A stretch of 64,000 nucleotides of DNA. It comes from Kyrpidia tusciae DSM 2912. Its GTDB lineage: Bacteria; Bacillota; Bacilli; Kyrpidiales; Kyrpidiaceae. The notes under the pieces were generated by a model that made no database searches, was not told where the DNA came from, and saw only the letters and a program-made list of their open reading frames with translations. Below are positions 51,740-60,468 of this stretch, piece after piece; the first letter of the stretch is position 1; each line of letters begins with the position of its first letter. Location of the stretch: NCBI RefSeq assembly GCF_000092905.1, contig NC_014098.1, positions 2,542,001 to 2,606,000 on the forward strand, written 5' to 3'. A program made the position numbers and the translations under genes.

Positions 51740-52926
51740 GCGCTCTCCCCCCGCAGCATCTGGTCGTGAATCTCTTCATCGGTCAAATAACACGCCGGAT
51801 CCGGGGCCCAAAAGTCCCCGTAGACCGCCTCGGCCCGGGTGCGAAAATTGCCCCCGCACACGTCGTAGAGCACACAATCTTTACACCGCCCGTGAAGCCG
51901 TTCTTCGCGATCCCGAAGCCCCTTGAGCAGATCGTGGCTCTCATCGGACCAAATTTCTCCGAAGGAACGCTCCCGAACGTTGCCGAAAGTATGATGCTGG
52001 GTGAACTGATCCGGGTGGACGTTGCCCTGATAATCCACATGACAAATGGCGATCCCCGATCGGTTGCCCCCGTTCATGCGCAGCCGCCGGCGGATGGCCT
52101 CAGCCCGGGCCGGATCTTTTTCCCGCATGTACAAATAGAGATACGCCCCGTCTGCGTGATTGTCCACGGTGAGGATTTCTTTGTCAATTCCCCTCTGGTG
52201 CCAATCCTCCACCTGGTCGATCAACTGCCCGACCACCTTGCGGGTGACCTCGGGCGTGACGTCTTGCTCCGCCGCCCCCCGGCCGCTGTACACCAAGTGG
52301 TAAAAGCAAGCCCGGTCAAAGGGCTCATCCTCCAAAAGCTGCAGCACAAAGGGCAGGGTGTGGACATTATCTTTGTGAATCGTAAACCGGATGCCCACCC
52401 GAATCCCCGCCTCGGCGCAGTTCCGCACGCCGCGCATGGCCCGGGCAAAAGCCCCGGCCCGGCGCCGGACCCGGTCGTGCACATCCGGCGTCCCGTCGAT
52501 GCTGATACCGACATAGCCCACCCCAATGCGCTTTAACTCCCGAGCCACCTCCGGGGTGATGAGCGTGCCATTGGTGGACAGGGTCACCCGAATCCCCTTG
52601 GAGACCGCGTACTGCATTAGGTCCAGAGTATCCGGACGGGAGAGGGGCTCGCCTCCAGACACGAGCAAGACCGGGACCTTGAACGCCGCCAAATCATCGA
52701 TAAACGCCCGGCCCTCCTCGTGGGTCATCTCTCCTTCAAACCGCCCTGGCCCGGCATTGGCATAGCAGTGCTGGCATCGCAGGTTACACGTCCGGGTGAT
52801 CTCCCACACCACCACGGGCCCCGCCCCGGGGCGCACCCCGGTGCGCGACCGCCGGGCGCCCTCCACATAGCGCAGTCCATCCCCAAACGCCGGCTCTTCT
52901 GTCAACAGACTCGTCAATCCCAGCAT
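51736..52926 (-). CDS. Radical SAM/SPASM protein, AhbC/NirJ-like
   Basis: A 396-residue protein with TRTCNLRCQHCYANAG as the radical SAM site and a SPASM end CKDCVLYDVCGGNFRTRAEA. The stretch VDNHADGAYLYLYM with RMNGGNRSGIAICHVDYQGNVHPDQF is what I know from AhbC/NirJ1, enzymes that remove side chains from siroheme-derived tetrapyrroles. No other siroheme-route gene is present in the window, so a heme d1-like or other tetrapyrrole modification is only a suggestion. Confidence 0.85.
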   Translation of the reverse strand: MLGLTSLLTEEPAFGDGLRYVEGARRSRTGVRPGAGPVVVWEITRTCNLRCQHCYANAGPGRFEGEMTHEEGRAFIDDLAAFKVPVLLVSGGEPLSRPDTLDLMQYAVSKGIRVTLSTNGTLITPEVARELKRIGVGYVGISIDGTPDVHDRVRRRAGAFARAMRGVRNCAEAGIRVGIRFTIHKDNVHTLPFVLQLLEDEPFDRACFYHLVYSGRGAAEQDVTPEVTRKVVGQLIDQVEDWHQRGIDKEILTVDNHADGAYLYLYMREKDPARAEAIRRRLRMNGGNRSGIAICHVDYQGNVHPDQFTQHHTFGNVRERSFGEIWSDESHDLLKGLRDREERLHGRCKDCVLYDVCGGNFRTRAEAVYGDFWAPDPACYLTDEEIHDQMLRGESA

Positions 52927-53102
52927 CCGTATCCCTCCCGACGCGGTCTACACCGCGCGTCATGTCCTTCTTTCTCCAGTCTATCGCCCAGGTCTTTTTC
53001 ATACAGAGGGATCACCGCCGGGATGGCGAGAAAATCTTGAACAGAACCGGACGATTTTATGGCACATAAGCTTCCGTGGGCAGCGTCGCCGTGGCCTTGC
53101 AG

Positions 53103-54434
53103 TCATCGCCGGTACATCACCCACATCGCCCCGGCGTAGACCAGCCACGCCAATACCCCGACCCCCGCCCCGATCCGGGCAAACTCCTCCCGGCCACTCC
53201 AGGCGCCCGCGGCAAGTAAAACGGCACCGCCGGCAAAACCCAACAACGCCAATATGGTGGAAACCTTGGGCATCATGTCCCGGACGCCCACCGGGCGCTG
53301 CCCGGGTGCCCGGCGAGTCACCGGAGTGAGCCCGTGGCCGTATTTGCTCATCCACCGCAGAAAAGGCAGGATTTTGGCCATATATGCAGCAATCACCCAC
53401 CCGAGAAAGCCGAAAACCACAAGCAGCATCATGCCCAGGAGCATCGGTCCCGCAGTTCGGCCGGTCCCCGCCGCTTTCCAGACCGCGGCTCCCCAGGCCG
53501 CGGTCAGCGGCCAGCCAGCCGCGAGCCCCGCCGCTATCCACGGGATGACCCACTCGAGATCCCGACGCCGCCTATACCGAAGATGCTGAAACAGATGAAA
53601 TAGAAACGATCCGTAAGCAATCAGGTACAAGACCGATCCGACCCCGACCAGGAAGCTCCCCGGGCCCCACAGACCTTTGGACACCCCTTGCCCGGGGGCG
53701 GGCACAAGGGATACCCCTGCAGCGATCAACAGGGCCCCCGCCATCAGCACAAGCTCCGGTCCCCTTCGCTCGAACCCCGGGTGGCGGGAGGAAACGAAAA
53801 CGCGAATCAGGCGGGGACTCAAAACGAGAATCAGGGTGGTGAACCAGCCGGTCACTCCAGCCACCATGTGGAGGAGAAGGCTCGCCCGACCCAAGAGAGG
53901 CACCCCCAGGGCCATTCCGATTCCAAAAAGCAGGGCGGCGAACAAAAAGACAAACACCGGCGCCGACCGGAGTGCCTCTCCGCGCTTTTTCAGCGTCAAG
54001 GCCGTGCGGCCCAAGTTCCAAAGCAAAAGCCCGTAGGCTGCAAAAACCAGAATCCCCCCTGTCGCCGCCACCGCCCACCGGCCGGACAAAAAGCCGACGG
54101 GAAAAGCAGCGGCCCCGAGCACCATGAGGACATACTGAACATAACCCAGGCGGACGGAGTACAAATGTCCCTGAAACGCCACCGGAGTGATCTGCAGCAG
54201 CGCTCCGTGAACGGTGGTCAATGCATACCCCACCACAAAAAGGTGAACGGCGGCCAGAAGGAGCGGATCGGCCCACGCCCCCCGTGCGATGGCCGGCGCC
54301 GCCCGGATCAAGCACCACCAAGCCGGCCCAAGAAAGGCAAGCCCCGTGATCATGTACACCCGGGTGATGCGAAACCGCAGTCCCAGCCCTTCACTAGCCC
54401 CGGCCCTCGCACCGGGCCCCCGGACCCCATCCAT
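53103..54434 (-). CDS. Polytopic membrane protein, NnrS/heme-copper-oxidase-like
   Basis: About 443 residues and some 12 hydrophobic helices from the ATG at 54434. An ATG at 54482 is possible. Histidines sit within helices (VHLFVVGYALTTVHGALLQ and LLLHMVAGVTGWF) and near SKYGHG, which suggests heme or metal binding as in NnrS or oxidase subunit I relatives. It lacks the full Cu-B pattern. It diverges from the Crp/Fnr gene, so NO or respiratory stress control is plausible but unproven. Confidence 0.65.
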   Translation of the reverse strand: MDGVRGPGARAGASEGLGLRFRITRVYMITGLAFLGPAWWCLIRAAPAIARGAWADPLLLAAVHLFVVGYALTTVHGALLQITPVAFQGHLYSVRLGYVQYVLMVLGAAAFPVGFLSGRWAVAATGGILVFAAYGLLLWNLGRTALTLKKRGEALRSAPVFVFLFAALLFGIGMALGVPLLGRASLLLHMVAGVTGWFTTLILVLSPRLIRVFVSSRHPGFERRGPELVLMAGALLIAAGVSLVPAPGQGVSKGLWGPGSFLVGVGSVLYLIAYGSFLFHLFQHLRYRRRRDLEWVIPWIAAGLAAGWPLTAAWGAAVWKAAGTGRTAGPMLLGMMLLVVFGFLGWVIAAYMAKILPFLRWMSKYGHGLTPVTRRAPGQRPVGVRDMMPKVSTILALLGFAGGAVLLAAGAWSGREEFARIGAGVGVLAWLVYAGAMWVMYRR

Positions 54435-54464
54435 CGTCCCCGCCCCCGCGTGGTGCAATTTCTC

Positions 54465-54496
54465 ATCAAACCCAGGCAACATCAAACCCAGGCAAC
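54465..54496. repeat. Tandem duplication of a 16-bp unit
   Basis: ATCAAACCCAGGCAAC occurs twice without spacing (54465-54480 and 54481-54496), just before the preferred start of the membrane-protein gene. It moves or duplicates possible start and leader sequences and might be a slippage site. Confidence 0.8.
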
Positions 54497-54649
54497 ATCG
54501 CCGCCTCACCCTGGAAGTTATCTTGAGGATACCAAGGGACACTTCGACCTTCCGTGACCCCCATCACAACCCCGCCTACAATGAGCTTTCCGGCCCGTTG
54601 TCCTTAGGACTGATTTTCGATATCGTTGGAACAGAGGCGGTGATTATAT

Positions 54650-55357
54650 ATGGGCATCACACAGCGAATCCCACTGTTTGCACACCTGCCTGAAAACCAA
54701 CTTCAGACAGTGGAGAATTTCTGCACACCTTTGAGCATTCCCTCCCGGGGCATGATTTTTCATCAGGGCGACCCCCTTGAACGGGTCTTTTTTCTGTCCC
54801 GGGGGCTCGTGAAAATTTATATCTACGACGTGGACGGGCGGGAGCAGATCATGGCCGTCCTCGGGGCCGGCGAAATGTTCCCCCATGCGGGGTTTTTTGA
54901 CGAGACGACCTACCCGGCCCACGCCCAGGCCATTCGGGATACCGATTTGGTGGCCCTGACCCGCCAAAAGTTGGAACGTTTGGTGCTCGATTCCCCCGAT
55001 GCCGCCATGGCCCTCATCCGGGTTCAGGGCCGCAAGATCCGCGAGCTTCAGGCGAGACTTCAGAATTTGACTCAGCATTCCGTTCTGGAGCGGGTGGCGT
55101 GGACTTTATGGCAACAGGTCTTGGAATGGGGGCGGGTCGACCCAGAAGGATATGTGATGTCCTTTCCCCTCACCCATTACGAACTGGCCAAATGGGTGGG
55201 CACCACCCGGGAATCGGCAAACCGGGCCATGAGTTTGCTCAGAAAACAGGGGGTGATCCAGGTGCAGGGGGAGCAGCTCCGCATCCTGCAACCAGACGTG
55301 TTGGAATCTTTGGCGGGCGGACTCAAAGAGGCGGGCAAAGGACGGCCCGGGAAGTAA
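54650..55357 (+). CDS. Crp/Fnr-family transcriptional regulator
   Basis: A 235-residue regulator: cyclic-nucleotide-like sensor domain (FFLSRGLVKIYIYDVDGREQIMAVLGAGEMF), a long dimer helix, then the winged helix with HYELAKWVGTTRESANRAMSLLRKQGVI. It has only one cysteine (FCTPLS), so it cannot hold an Fnr-type 4Fe-4S cluster and may sense NO by heme or respond to another signal. It is divergent from the NnrS-like gene, which is its likely target. Confidence 0.92.
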   Translation: MGITQRIPLFAHLPENQLQTVENFCTPLSIPSRGMIFHQGDPLERVFFLSRGLVKIYIYDVDGREQIMAVLGAGEMFPHAGFFDETTYPAHAQAIRDTDLVALTRQKLERLVLDSPDAAMALIRVQGRKIRELQARLQNLTQHSVLERVAWTLWQQVLEWGRVDPEGYVMSFPLTHYELAKWVGTTRESANRAMSLLRKQGVIQVQGEQLRILQPDVLESLAGGLKEAGKGRPGK

Positions 55358-55406
55358 ACGAATCCGGGCGAAAAAATGGCGGTCCGCCCGAAGAGCTCCG
55401 CCGCCG

Positions 55407-56060
55407 TCACCGGTACTGGGCCACCCGCCGCTCCAGAGCGATCCCCAGCCGGGACAACGGGAAGTTTAGGATGAAATACGCGGCAACGGCCATCAGATAG
55501 AGCAACGTGGCCTGGCTGGTGGCATTCACCCCGAGCTCTGCCCGGCGCATGATATCCATGACGCCGATGGTAAAGGCGAGAGACGAGTTTTTCACCTGCA
55601 GGACGAGAAAGCTCACCATCGCCGGCAGGATCGTCGCCAAAGCCTGGGGCAGAATAACCTTTCGCAAAGTCGTCCAGCGGCTGATCCCCAGGGCCGCTGA
55701 AGCCTCCCGTTGCTCGTGGGGAATACTGTGAAGCCCCGCCCGAAACAGCTCCACTGCATAAGCACCTCCGTAGGCCGATAACCAAATCGCCGCGGCAGTA
55801 AAAGCGTCCAACTGGATCCCGTATTGGGTCAGTCCGAAAAAGACCGCAAACAACTGTAAGATCTGTGGCGTACCACGGATCACTTCCACGTAAGCGCCCA
55901 CCACCGCCCGCAGGGGCCAAGGACCGTACTGGCGCGCCAGCGCCCCGAAGAGGCCGATGATCAGCGCCAACACTGTACCCAGGGCGGTGAGCGCCACGGT
56001 GACGAACATCCCCTGCCCAATGGGGCCAAGGTATTGAAGGACTACTTCCACCGGCGTCAC
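55407..56060 (-). CDS. Amino-acid ABC transporter permease (GlnP/HisM type)
   Basis: A 217-residue permease with the EAA loop EQREASAALGISRWTTLRKVILPQA and five or six membrane helices. YVEVIRGTPQILQLFAVFFGL is the polar amino-acid permease signature. Its start overlaps the ATPase stop by 4 bp. It forms a heterodimer with the permease encoded at 56859-57518. Confidence 0.92.
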   Translation of the reverse strand: MTPVEVVLQYLGPIGQGMFVTVALTALGTVLALIIGLFGALARQYGPWPLRAVVGAYVEVIRGTPQILQLFAVFFGLTQYGIQLDAFTAAAIWLSAYGGAYAVELFRAGLHSIPHEQREASAALGISRWTTLRKVILPQALATILPAMVSFLVLQVKNSSLAFTIGVMDIMRRAELGVNATSQATLLYLMAVAAYFILNFPLSRLGIALERRVAQYR

Positions 56061-56881
56061 CTCCGGGGACTGAGTTGGTGAGATTTTACGACGGCCGGCT
56101 CGACATCGTCAGCCGGGCCATGATTCAGCACCCGCCGCAGGAAGGTGCGCGTCCGTTCATGTTCAGGGTTGGATAACAATTTCCGCGCCGGACCGGACTC
56201 AATGATCTGCTGGTCGGCCATCACCACGATGGTGTCCGCCACGTCCCGGGCGAAAGCCATTTCATGGGTCACCAACAACATGGTCATACCGTCGGCGGCC
56301 AATTGGCGAATGACCGACAGGACATCGCCCACCAACTCCGGATCTAAAGCGGACGTGGGCTCGTCGAAGAGCATCATTTGCGGGTGCATGGCCAGAGCCC
56401 GGCAGATCGCCACCCGCTGCTGCTGGCCCCCGGACAGGTTTCGCGGATAGGCATTTTCCTTATCGCCGAGGCCCACCAATTCCAAGAGGCGCCGGGCTTG
56501 CTGGATGGCTTCCTGCTTGGACACTTTGTTCACGTCCATGGGCGCGAGGATGATATTCTCTAAAACGGTCAGGTGGGGAAACAGGTTAAACCGTTGAAAA
56601 ACCATACCCACTTTCTTCCGGATCTCCGTCAGCTCCCGGTAGCTGGGACTCCAACCGCTGTCCGTTCCCTTGAGCATGTGACCGAGCACCCGGATGGTGC
56701 CGGATTCAAAGGGCTGTAAATAGTTCACGCACCGGAGGAGCGTACTCTTTCCAGCCCCACTGGGTCCGATGATCGCCACCACTTCGCCCGCCCCGACATC
56801 CAGGTCGATATCCTTCAGGATCGTGTGATCCCCAAACCGCTTTGTCAGACCTCGAATCTCAAGCACCCGCTGCCTTGACAT
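56057..56881 (-). CDS. Amino-acid ABC transporter ATP-binding protein (GlnQ type)
   Basis: A 274-residue ATPase with Walker A (IGPSGAGKSTLLR), signature ([15 protein letters not shown]), Walker B ([14 protein letters not shown]) and a VTHEMAFARDVAD switch, all typical of the polar amino-acid family. It overlaps both permease genes, and four genes are arranged as one operon headed by the binding protein. Confidence 0.94.
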   Translation of the reverse strand: MSRQRVLEIRGLTKRFGDHTILKDIDLDVGAGEVVAIIGPSGAGKSTLLRCVNYLQPFESGTIRVLGHMLKGTDSGWSPSYRELTEIRKKVGMVFQRFNLFPHLTVLENIILAPMDVNKVSKQEAIQQARRLLELVGLGDKENAYPRNLSGGQQQRVAICRALAMHPQMMLFDEPTSALDPELVGDVLSVIRQLAADGMTMLLVTHEMAFARDVADTIVVMADQQIIESGPARKLLSNPEHERTRTFLRRVLNHGPADDVEPAVVKSHQLSPRR

Positions 56882-57518
56882 GGCGCTCCCACCTCCTTAC
56901 TGCCAGAGACAATCCATAGCAGACAATGAAATACAGCACCCCGGCGATCAAAAAGACGTTCATATACTGAAAGGTTTCGCTGCCCGCCTGGTAGGCCTGG
57001 TACATGAGTTCCCCCACCCCGATGGTGATCACCAGGGCGGTGTCTTTGACCAAATCGATGGCCGCACTGGTGCCCGGTGGCAAGATCGCCAGAAGGGATT
57101 GGGGGACGATCACCCGCAGGAGCGTGGTTTTCCGACGCAACCCGAGTGCCTCGGCGGCTTCGCGCTGGCCGAAATCCACGCTCATCAGGCCGCTGCGAAA
57201 GATCTCGGAATACAGCGCCCCGTAAAATCCCCCCAGTACGATCACCGCCGCTTCAAAGCCCGGAATGATAATCCCGATCTGTGCCAAGCTGTAATAGACA
57301 AAGAACAACTCCACAATCACCGGCGTCGATCGGACGATTTCCACGTACACGGCCCCGATCGCCCGAAGGGGGGCGATCCTGCTCATCCTCATGAAGGCCA
57401 GGACCCCGCCCACCACCAGCCCGACGATTAGGGAGGCCACCGTTAACTCCAAAGTCACCAACATCCCGTGCAAAAAAGATTCCCCATAGCGCTGCCAAAG
57501 CTCAAAAAGCGATTGCAT
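56859..57518 (-). CDS. Amino-acid ABC transporter permease
   Basis: 219 residues from the ATG at 57518 (CGGGAGGGAG upstream). An earlier in-frame start at 57545 lacks a good site. It has the signature YVEIVRSTPVIVELFFVYYSL and an EAA loop QREAAEALGLRRKTTLLRVIVPQS. It is the partner of the other permease. The substrate cannot be named from sequence. Confidence 0.92.
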   Translation of the reverse strand: MQSLFELWQRYGESFLHGMLVTLELTVASLIVGLVVGGVLAFMRMSRIAPLRAIGAVYVEIVRSTPVIVELFFVYYSLAQIGIIIPGFEAAVIVLGGFYGALYSEIFRSGLMSVDFGQREAAEALGLRRKTTLLRVIVPQSLLAILPPGTSAAIDLVKDTALVITIGVGELMYQAYQAGSETFQYMNVFLIAGVLYFIVCYGLSLAVRRWERHVKAAGA

Positions 57519-57582
57519 GACTCCCTCCCGAAAACGCTTTTCCATCAGGACGGCTTGGGCGGGTCCTTCGCGGATGGAGCGA

Positions 57583-58488
57583 TCAACTTCCTGACTGATT
57601 TCCCAGTCCTGCGAGATACGAAGGATCCGTCAGGCCGTACTTTTCAAGAATTTGTTTCAAGCCTCCGTTCGATTGTTCTTGAACCAGAAACTTGTTGAGT
57701 TCATCCAAAAATCGCTTCGAATAATCTCCCTTCGCCACGCCGTAGTACCCGGCCGGTGCCTGGTTCCCCTTTCCTGTAATCGATTCCGGAACGGGTCCCA
57801 GGACCTTAATGTGCAAGGAAGGATTCTTTTGCACCGCCCACTCGGCGTACATCACCGGTTGAAACGTCGCGTCCACCCGCCCGGAAGACCGGGCGAGAAA
57901 CGCCTCGTTGACACTGTTGTACGACTGATTCACCGCTCCGGGAATCCTCGGGACGAAGGCCTGTTCAGCCGTGCCGGTGGCGGTGGCGATCTTTTTCCCC
58001 TGTAGCCCTTCCACCGTGGCCGCCGGAATTCGCGGAAAGTCGGAATTTACAATAATTCCTTCTACATATTTAATCACAGGATTCGAGAAAGCCAGGACAT
58101 TTTCGCGCTCCGGCGTCTTAAAAATGTTTGCGGTGATGTCGTCTCGTTTCGAGGCCACCGACTGGATGGTGGCGGGAAAGGCCATGGAATGAACCTCCAG
58201 TTTTGCCCCCAGTGTCGAAGCGAATTTGCTGAGGATGTCAATATCCACGCCGGACCACTCCTGATTTGCCGGATCCTGATACTCCAAGGGAGGAAAACTG
58301 GCCACTGCCACGCTCAAAACCTTGGACGACTTCACCTTATCGAGCAGATCCCCTGTCCCCGAGCCCTGCGGCGAACTGGAGGCACCACAGGCAGTCAGCG
58401 AGAGGAGAGCCGCTATGCTGAACATGCCCGCAGCCATCCTCCGCAATAACCGTTGACCCATTATCCGTTTCAGACCCCGTGATAACAT
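57583..58488 (-). CDS. Amino-acid ABC transporter substrate-binding lipoprotein (family 3)
   Basis: About 301 residues from the ATG at 58488, which has AGGGG 7 bp upstream. A GTG at 58494 is less well spaced. The lipoprotein signal ends in LTACGASS. The solute-binding domain shows LSVAVASFPPLEY, GVDIDILSKFA and LQGKKIATATGTAEQAFV. It captures a polar amino acid or related compound outside the cell. It heads the operon behind the palindrome at 58580-58605. Confidence 0.93.
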   Translation of the reverse strand: MLSRGLKRIMGQRLLRRMAAGMFSIAALLSLTACGASSSPQGSGTGDLLDKVKSSKVLSVAVASFPPLEYQDPANQEWSGVDIDILSKFASTLGAKLEVHSMAFPATIQSVASKRDDITANIFKTPERENVLAFSNPVIKYVEGIIVNSDFPRIPAATVEGLQGKKIATATGTAEQAFVPRIPGAVNQSYNSVNEAFLARSSGRVDATFQPVMYAEWAVQKNPSLHIKVLGPVPESITGKGNQAPAGYYGVAKGDYSKRFLDELNKFLVQEQSNGGLKQILEKYGLTDPSYLAGLGNQSGS

Positions 58489-58579
58489 CTTCACACCCCT
58501 TTATGCCTCATGTCGATGCCGCACAGCCTTCAACAAGCCCTTTTCGCCAGGCAACTTCCATATAGTCCATGGCGTGTCG

Positions 58580-58605
58580 ACAACTTCATATTAACATAAA
58601 GTTGT
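58580..58605. promoter_or_regulatory. 26-bp palindrome upstream of the amino-acid ABC operon
   Basis: ACAACTT at 58580-58586 is inverted as AAGTTGT at 58599-58605 around an AT-rich centre with TTAA at the axis. Eleven of thirteen positions pair. It lies 91 bp before the binding-protein start, in the only gap ahead of the operon. It is a likely operator. The regulator is not in view. Confidence 0.6.
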
Positions 58606-58658
58606 TGAATAGACAAGGATAGACATCGTTTCTCCCGCGTAATCGGGAGTCCACTGAA

Positions 58659-59828
58659 CTATCCCCGCAGGGGAGTACGCCTTTCTTCTGTGCTCTCTGC
58701 CTCGGAGGGATCTACCGATGCAGAGGAGACATCGGGGGAGGGAGTGGAGGAAGATTCCTCGGGGTCCGGCAGTTTCATCTGGAGTGGCGTCTCAAAATAC
58801 ACCGATTGCGATGGGAAGGCGATCTCCACTCCGTGGCGTTCGAGAATTTCCATGATCTTCAAATTAATTTCCTCTTTTACCTGCAAATACTCGGACCAAA
58901 CGGTGGTTGTGGTGAAATAGTACACAAAGATATCCAAACTGCTCGCCCCGAACTGGTCAAAGTTCACCAAGATCGTTTCATTGTGGGTTTCGGGATGCTC
59001 GTGCAATAAGGCGCGAATCTCCTTCACACATTGTTCCAGTTTCTTTCTGGGGGTTCGATAGGATAGGCCGAGATGAAAGCTCACCTGGCGCTTCCCCATC
59101 CGAGCCCAGTTGGTAATGGGCTCACCGGCTAACAAGGAGTTGGGTACAGTAACCAGCGCCTGGGCAAAAGTGCGAACCTTCGTGCTCCGAAAGGTGATGT
59201 CCTCCACCGTTCCTTCTACGGAAGGCGTCTTAATCCAATCCCCGATGCTGAAGGGCCGCTCTGTAATGATCACAAACCCGGCAAAAAGGTTGGCCAGGGA
59301 GTCTTTGGCTGCCAACGCCAGAGCAAGCCCTCCCAATCCCAGCCCCGCCAGAAAGCTGCTTACCTGAAATCCCCACTCTTGGGCGACCATCATGACCGCC
59401 AGGGCCACAATGAAAAAACGAATCACCCGGGTTAAAAAAGGTGCGACAATTCGGTCGAACTGGACGCGAAGGTGTCCGCCCAGATGCAAGAACAACGGTG
59501 TCACCTGAAACAATGCGTGGGCCACGACAATGATGATGAACGTATGAAGGGCTTGACCGAACCAGCGAGGTTGCGGTTCATAAAAAATCAGAACGGCCAG
59601 GTAGAGCCCCAACCCCACCAAAAACCATCGGAGAGGCTTTTCCAAAGCCGCAAGCAGACCATCATCATACCTGTTGCTGGTCTTTCGGGCGAATCTCATC
59701 AGCGTGTGGACAACGAGTTTGCCGAACACCTTCTGAAAAACTAAAGCTGCACCTACAACGAGTAGGCTGAAAACGGCTCGCCACAGGATAGGGTCCAATT
59801 GAAGGATCTGCGCATAGAAGGCTTTCAT
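58659..59828 (-). CDS. MscS-family mechanosensitive channel
   Basis: About 389 residues from the ATG at 59828 (GGGGG 8 bp upstream). An ATG at 59834 is too close to that site. Four or five membrane helices end in the pore helix FLAGLGLGGLALALAAKDSLANLFAGFVI, followed by the beta domain (GDWIKTPSVEGTVEDITFRSTKVRT) and the LGLSYRTPRKKLE region. The last 35 residues are acidic and Ser-rich. The long leader contains a structured element resembling a c-di-AMP riboswitch. Confidence 0.92.
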   Translation of the reverse strand: MKAFYAQILQLDPILWRAVFSLLVVGAALVFQKVFGKLVVHTLMRFARKTSNRYDDGLLAALEKPLRWFLVGLGLYLAVLIFYEPQPRWFGQALHTFIIIVVAHALFQVTPLFLHLGGHLRVQFDRIVAPFLTRVIRFFIVALAVMMVAQEWGFQVSSFLAGLGLGGLALALAAKDSLANLFAGFVIITERPFSIGDWIKTPSVEGTVEDITFRSTKVRTFAQALVTVPNSLLAGEPITNWARMGKRQVSFHLGLSYRTPRKKLEQCVKEIRALLHEHPETHNETILVNFDQFGASSLDIFVYYFTTTTVWSEYLQVKEEINLKIMEILERHGVEIAFPSQSVYFETPLQMKLPDPEESSSTPSPDVSSASVDPSEAESTEERRTPLRG

Positions 59829-60144
59829 GTTCATATCCCCCACGACAGTTCGCATCTCGAACCTGTTTTTGCGATTAACTCTATCATCCCATCTACAGAC
59901 CTGATTGTCCAATAGCCGGGTGCATTCCACCGCCTTTCTCTTACCCATTCAAGCACACGGAAACTTTGGAAAGGATTTGGACAAGCGCGAACCCGCCTTT
60001 AAGCCTTTTTTGCGAAGTCTATCGTGAAATCGAAGAGATTTTCGAGGGATGGATTGTGCGCATGGATCCCGCAAGGCGCGGATTTCTAAAGGCTCCTTTG
60101 GCCGGTTCCGCGTCCATATTAACGGAAATTTTAGGTATTTCAAG
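59829..60144 (-). other. Leader region of the second mscS gene, no gene seen
   Basis: About 316 bp between the mscS start and the structured element. Small frames on both strands show no ribosome sites or recognisable similarity. No terminator-like hairpin with a U-tract was found for the minus strand, so any control would not act by a simple intrinsic terminator here. Confidence 0.4.
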
Positions 60145-60260
60145 GCTTGCTTAAGCCGCTGAAGCGACCCAAGGGGCAGATCTCCGGTTGGTCCCCAATT
60201 CACCCCGGGATTCGGGTTTCCTCAATCCGTGGCTTCGGGAGATCCCAAGGTCATGAACTC
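60145..60260 (-). ncRNA. Structured RNA candidate, possibly a c-di-AMP (ydaO-type) riboswitch
   Basis: The minus strand reads CCGAAGCC, ACGG, GAGGAAACC and GGGGTGAATT in this order, then a GGGG...CCCC hairpin, TTCAGC and TTAAGC. The ydaO class has CCGAAUCC, ACGG, GGAACC, GGGGUGAAU, a GGG...CCC hairpin, GUCAGCUAAC and GUAAGC. The 5' half matches well and the 3' half poorly. The next gene on this strand is an mscS, an osmotic-stress gene. The plus strand could also fold, so the strand is not certain. Confidence 0.35.
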
Positions 60261-60278
60261 CCGAGTGCTTTGACGCCT

Positions 60279-60304
60279 GCCCGGTCACCCGAGCCGGGTT
60301 TTTT
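60279..60304 (+). terminator. Intrinsic terminator-like hairpin on the plus strand
   Basis: CCCGG and CCGGG arms around a nine-base loop are followed directly by TTTTTT. No plus-strand gene lies upstream for 2 kb, so it may end an unknown short RNA or stop antisense transcripts before feoA. Confidence 0.5.
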
Positions 60305-60417
60305 GTCTGGATCGTGCCAATGGATGAAACTCCTCACATACAACTCAGTCACTTACGTGTTATAATAGGTTGTACAACGTTCACCTATTTTTCACAATTC
60401 GCCGCTGCCCAATCCTG

Positions 60418-60451
60418 TATACTCATGATAGGGATAATGATAACGTTTCTC
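60418..60451 (+). promoter_or_regulatory. Fur-like operator and -10 box before feoA
   Basis: GATAATGATAACGTTTCTC (60433-60451) agrees with the 19-bp Fur consensus at 15 positions. A TATACT at 60418-60423 lies just upstream, and another TATAAT with a TGn extension at 60361-60366. Iron-dependent repression of feoAB is the expected effect. Confidence 0.6.
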
Positions 60452-60468
60452 AATTGAGGTGGTTCCCA

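Noticed and set aside
58636-58653. CTCCCG/CGGGAG hairpin after the second mscS gene as a terminator
   Set aside because: No U-tract follows on either strand.
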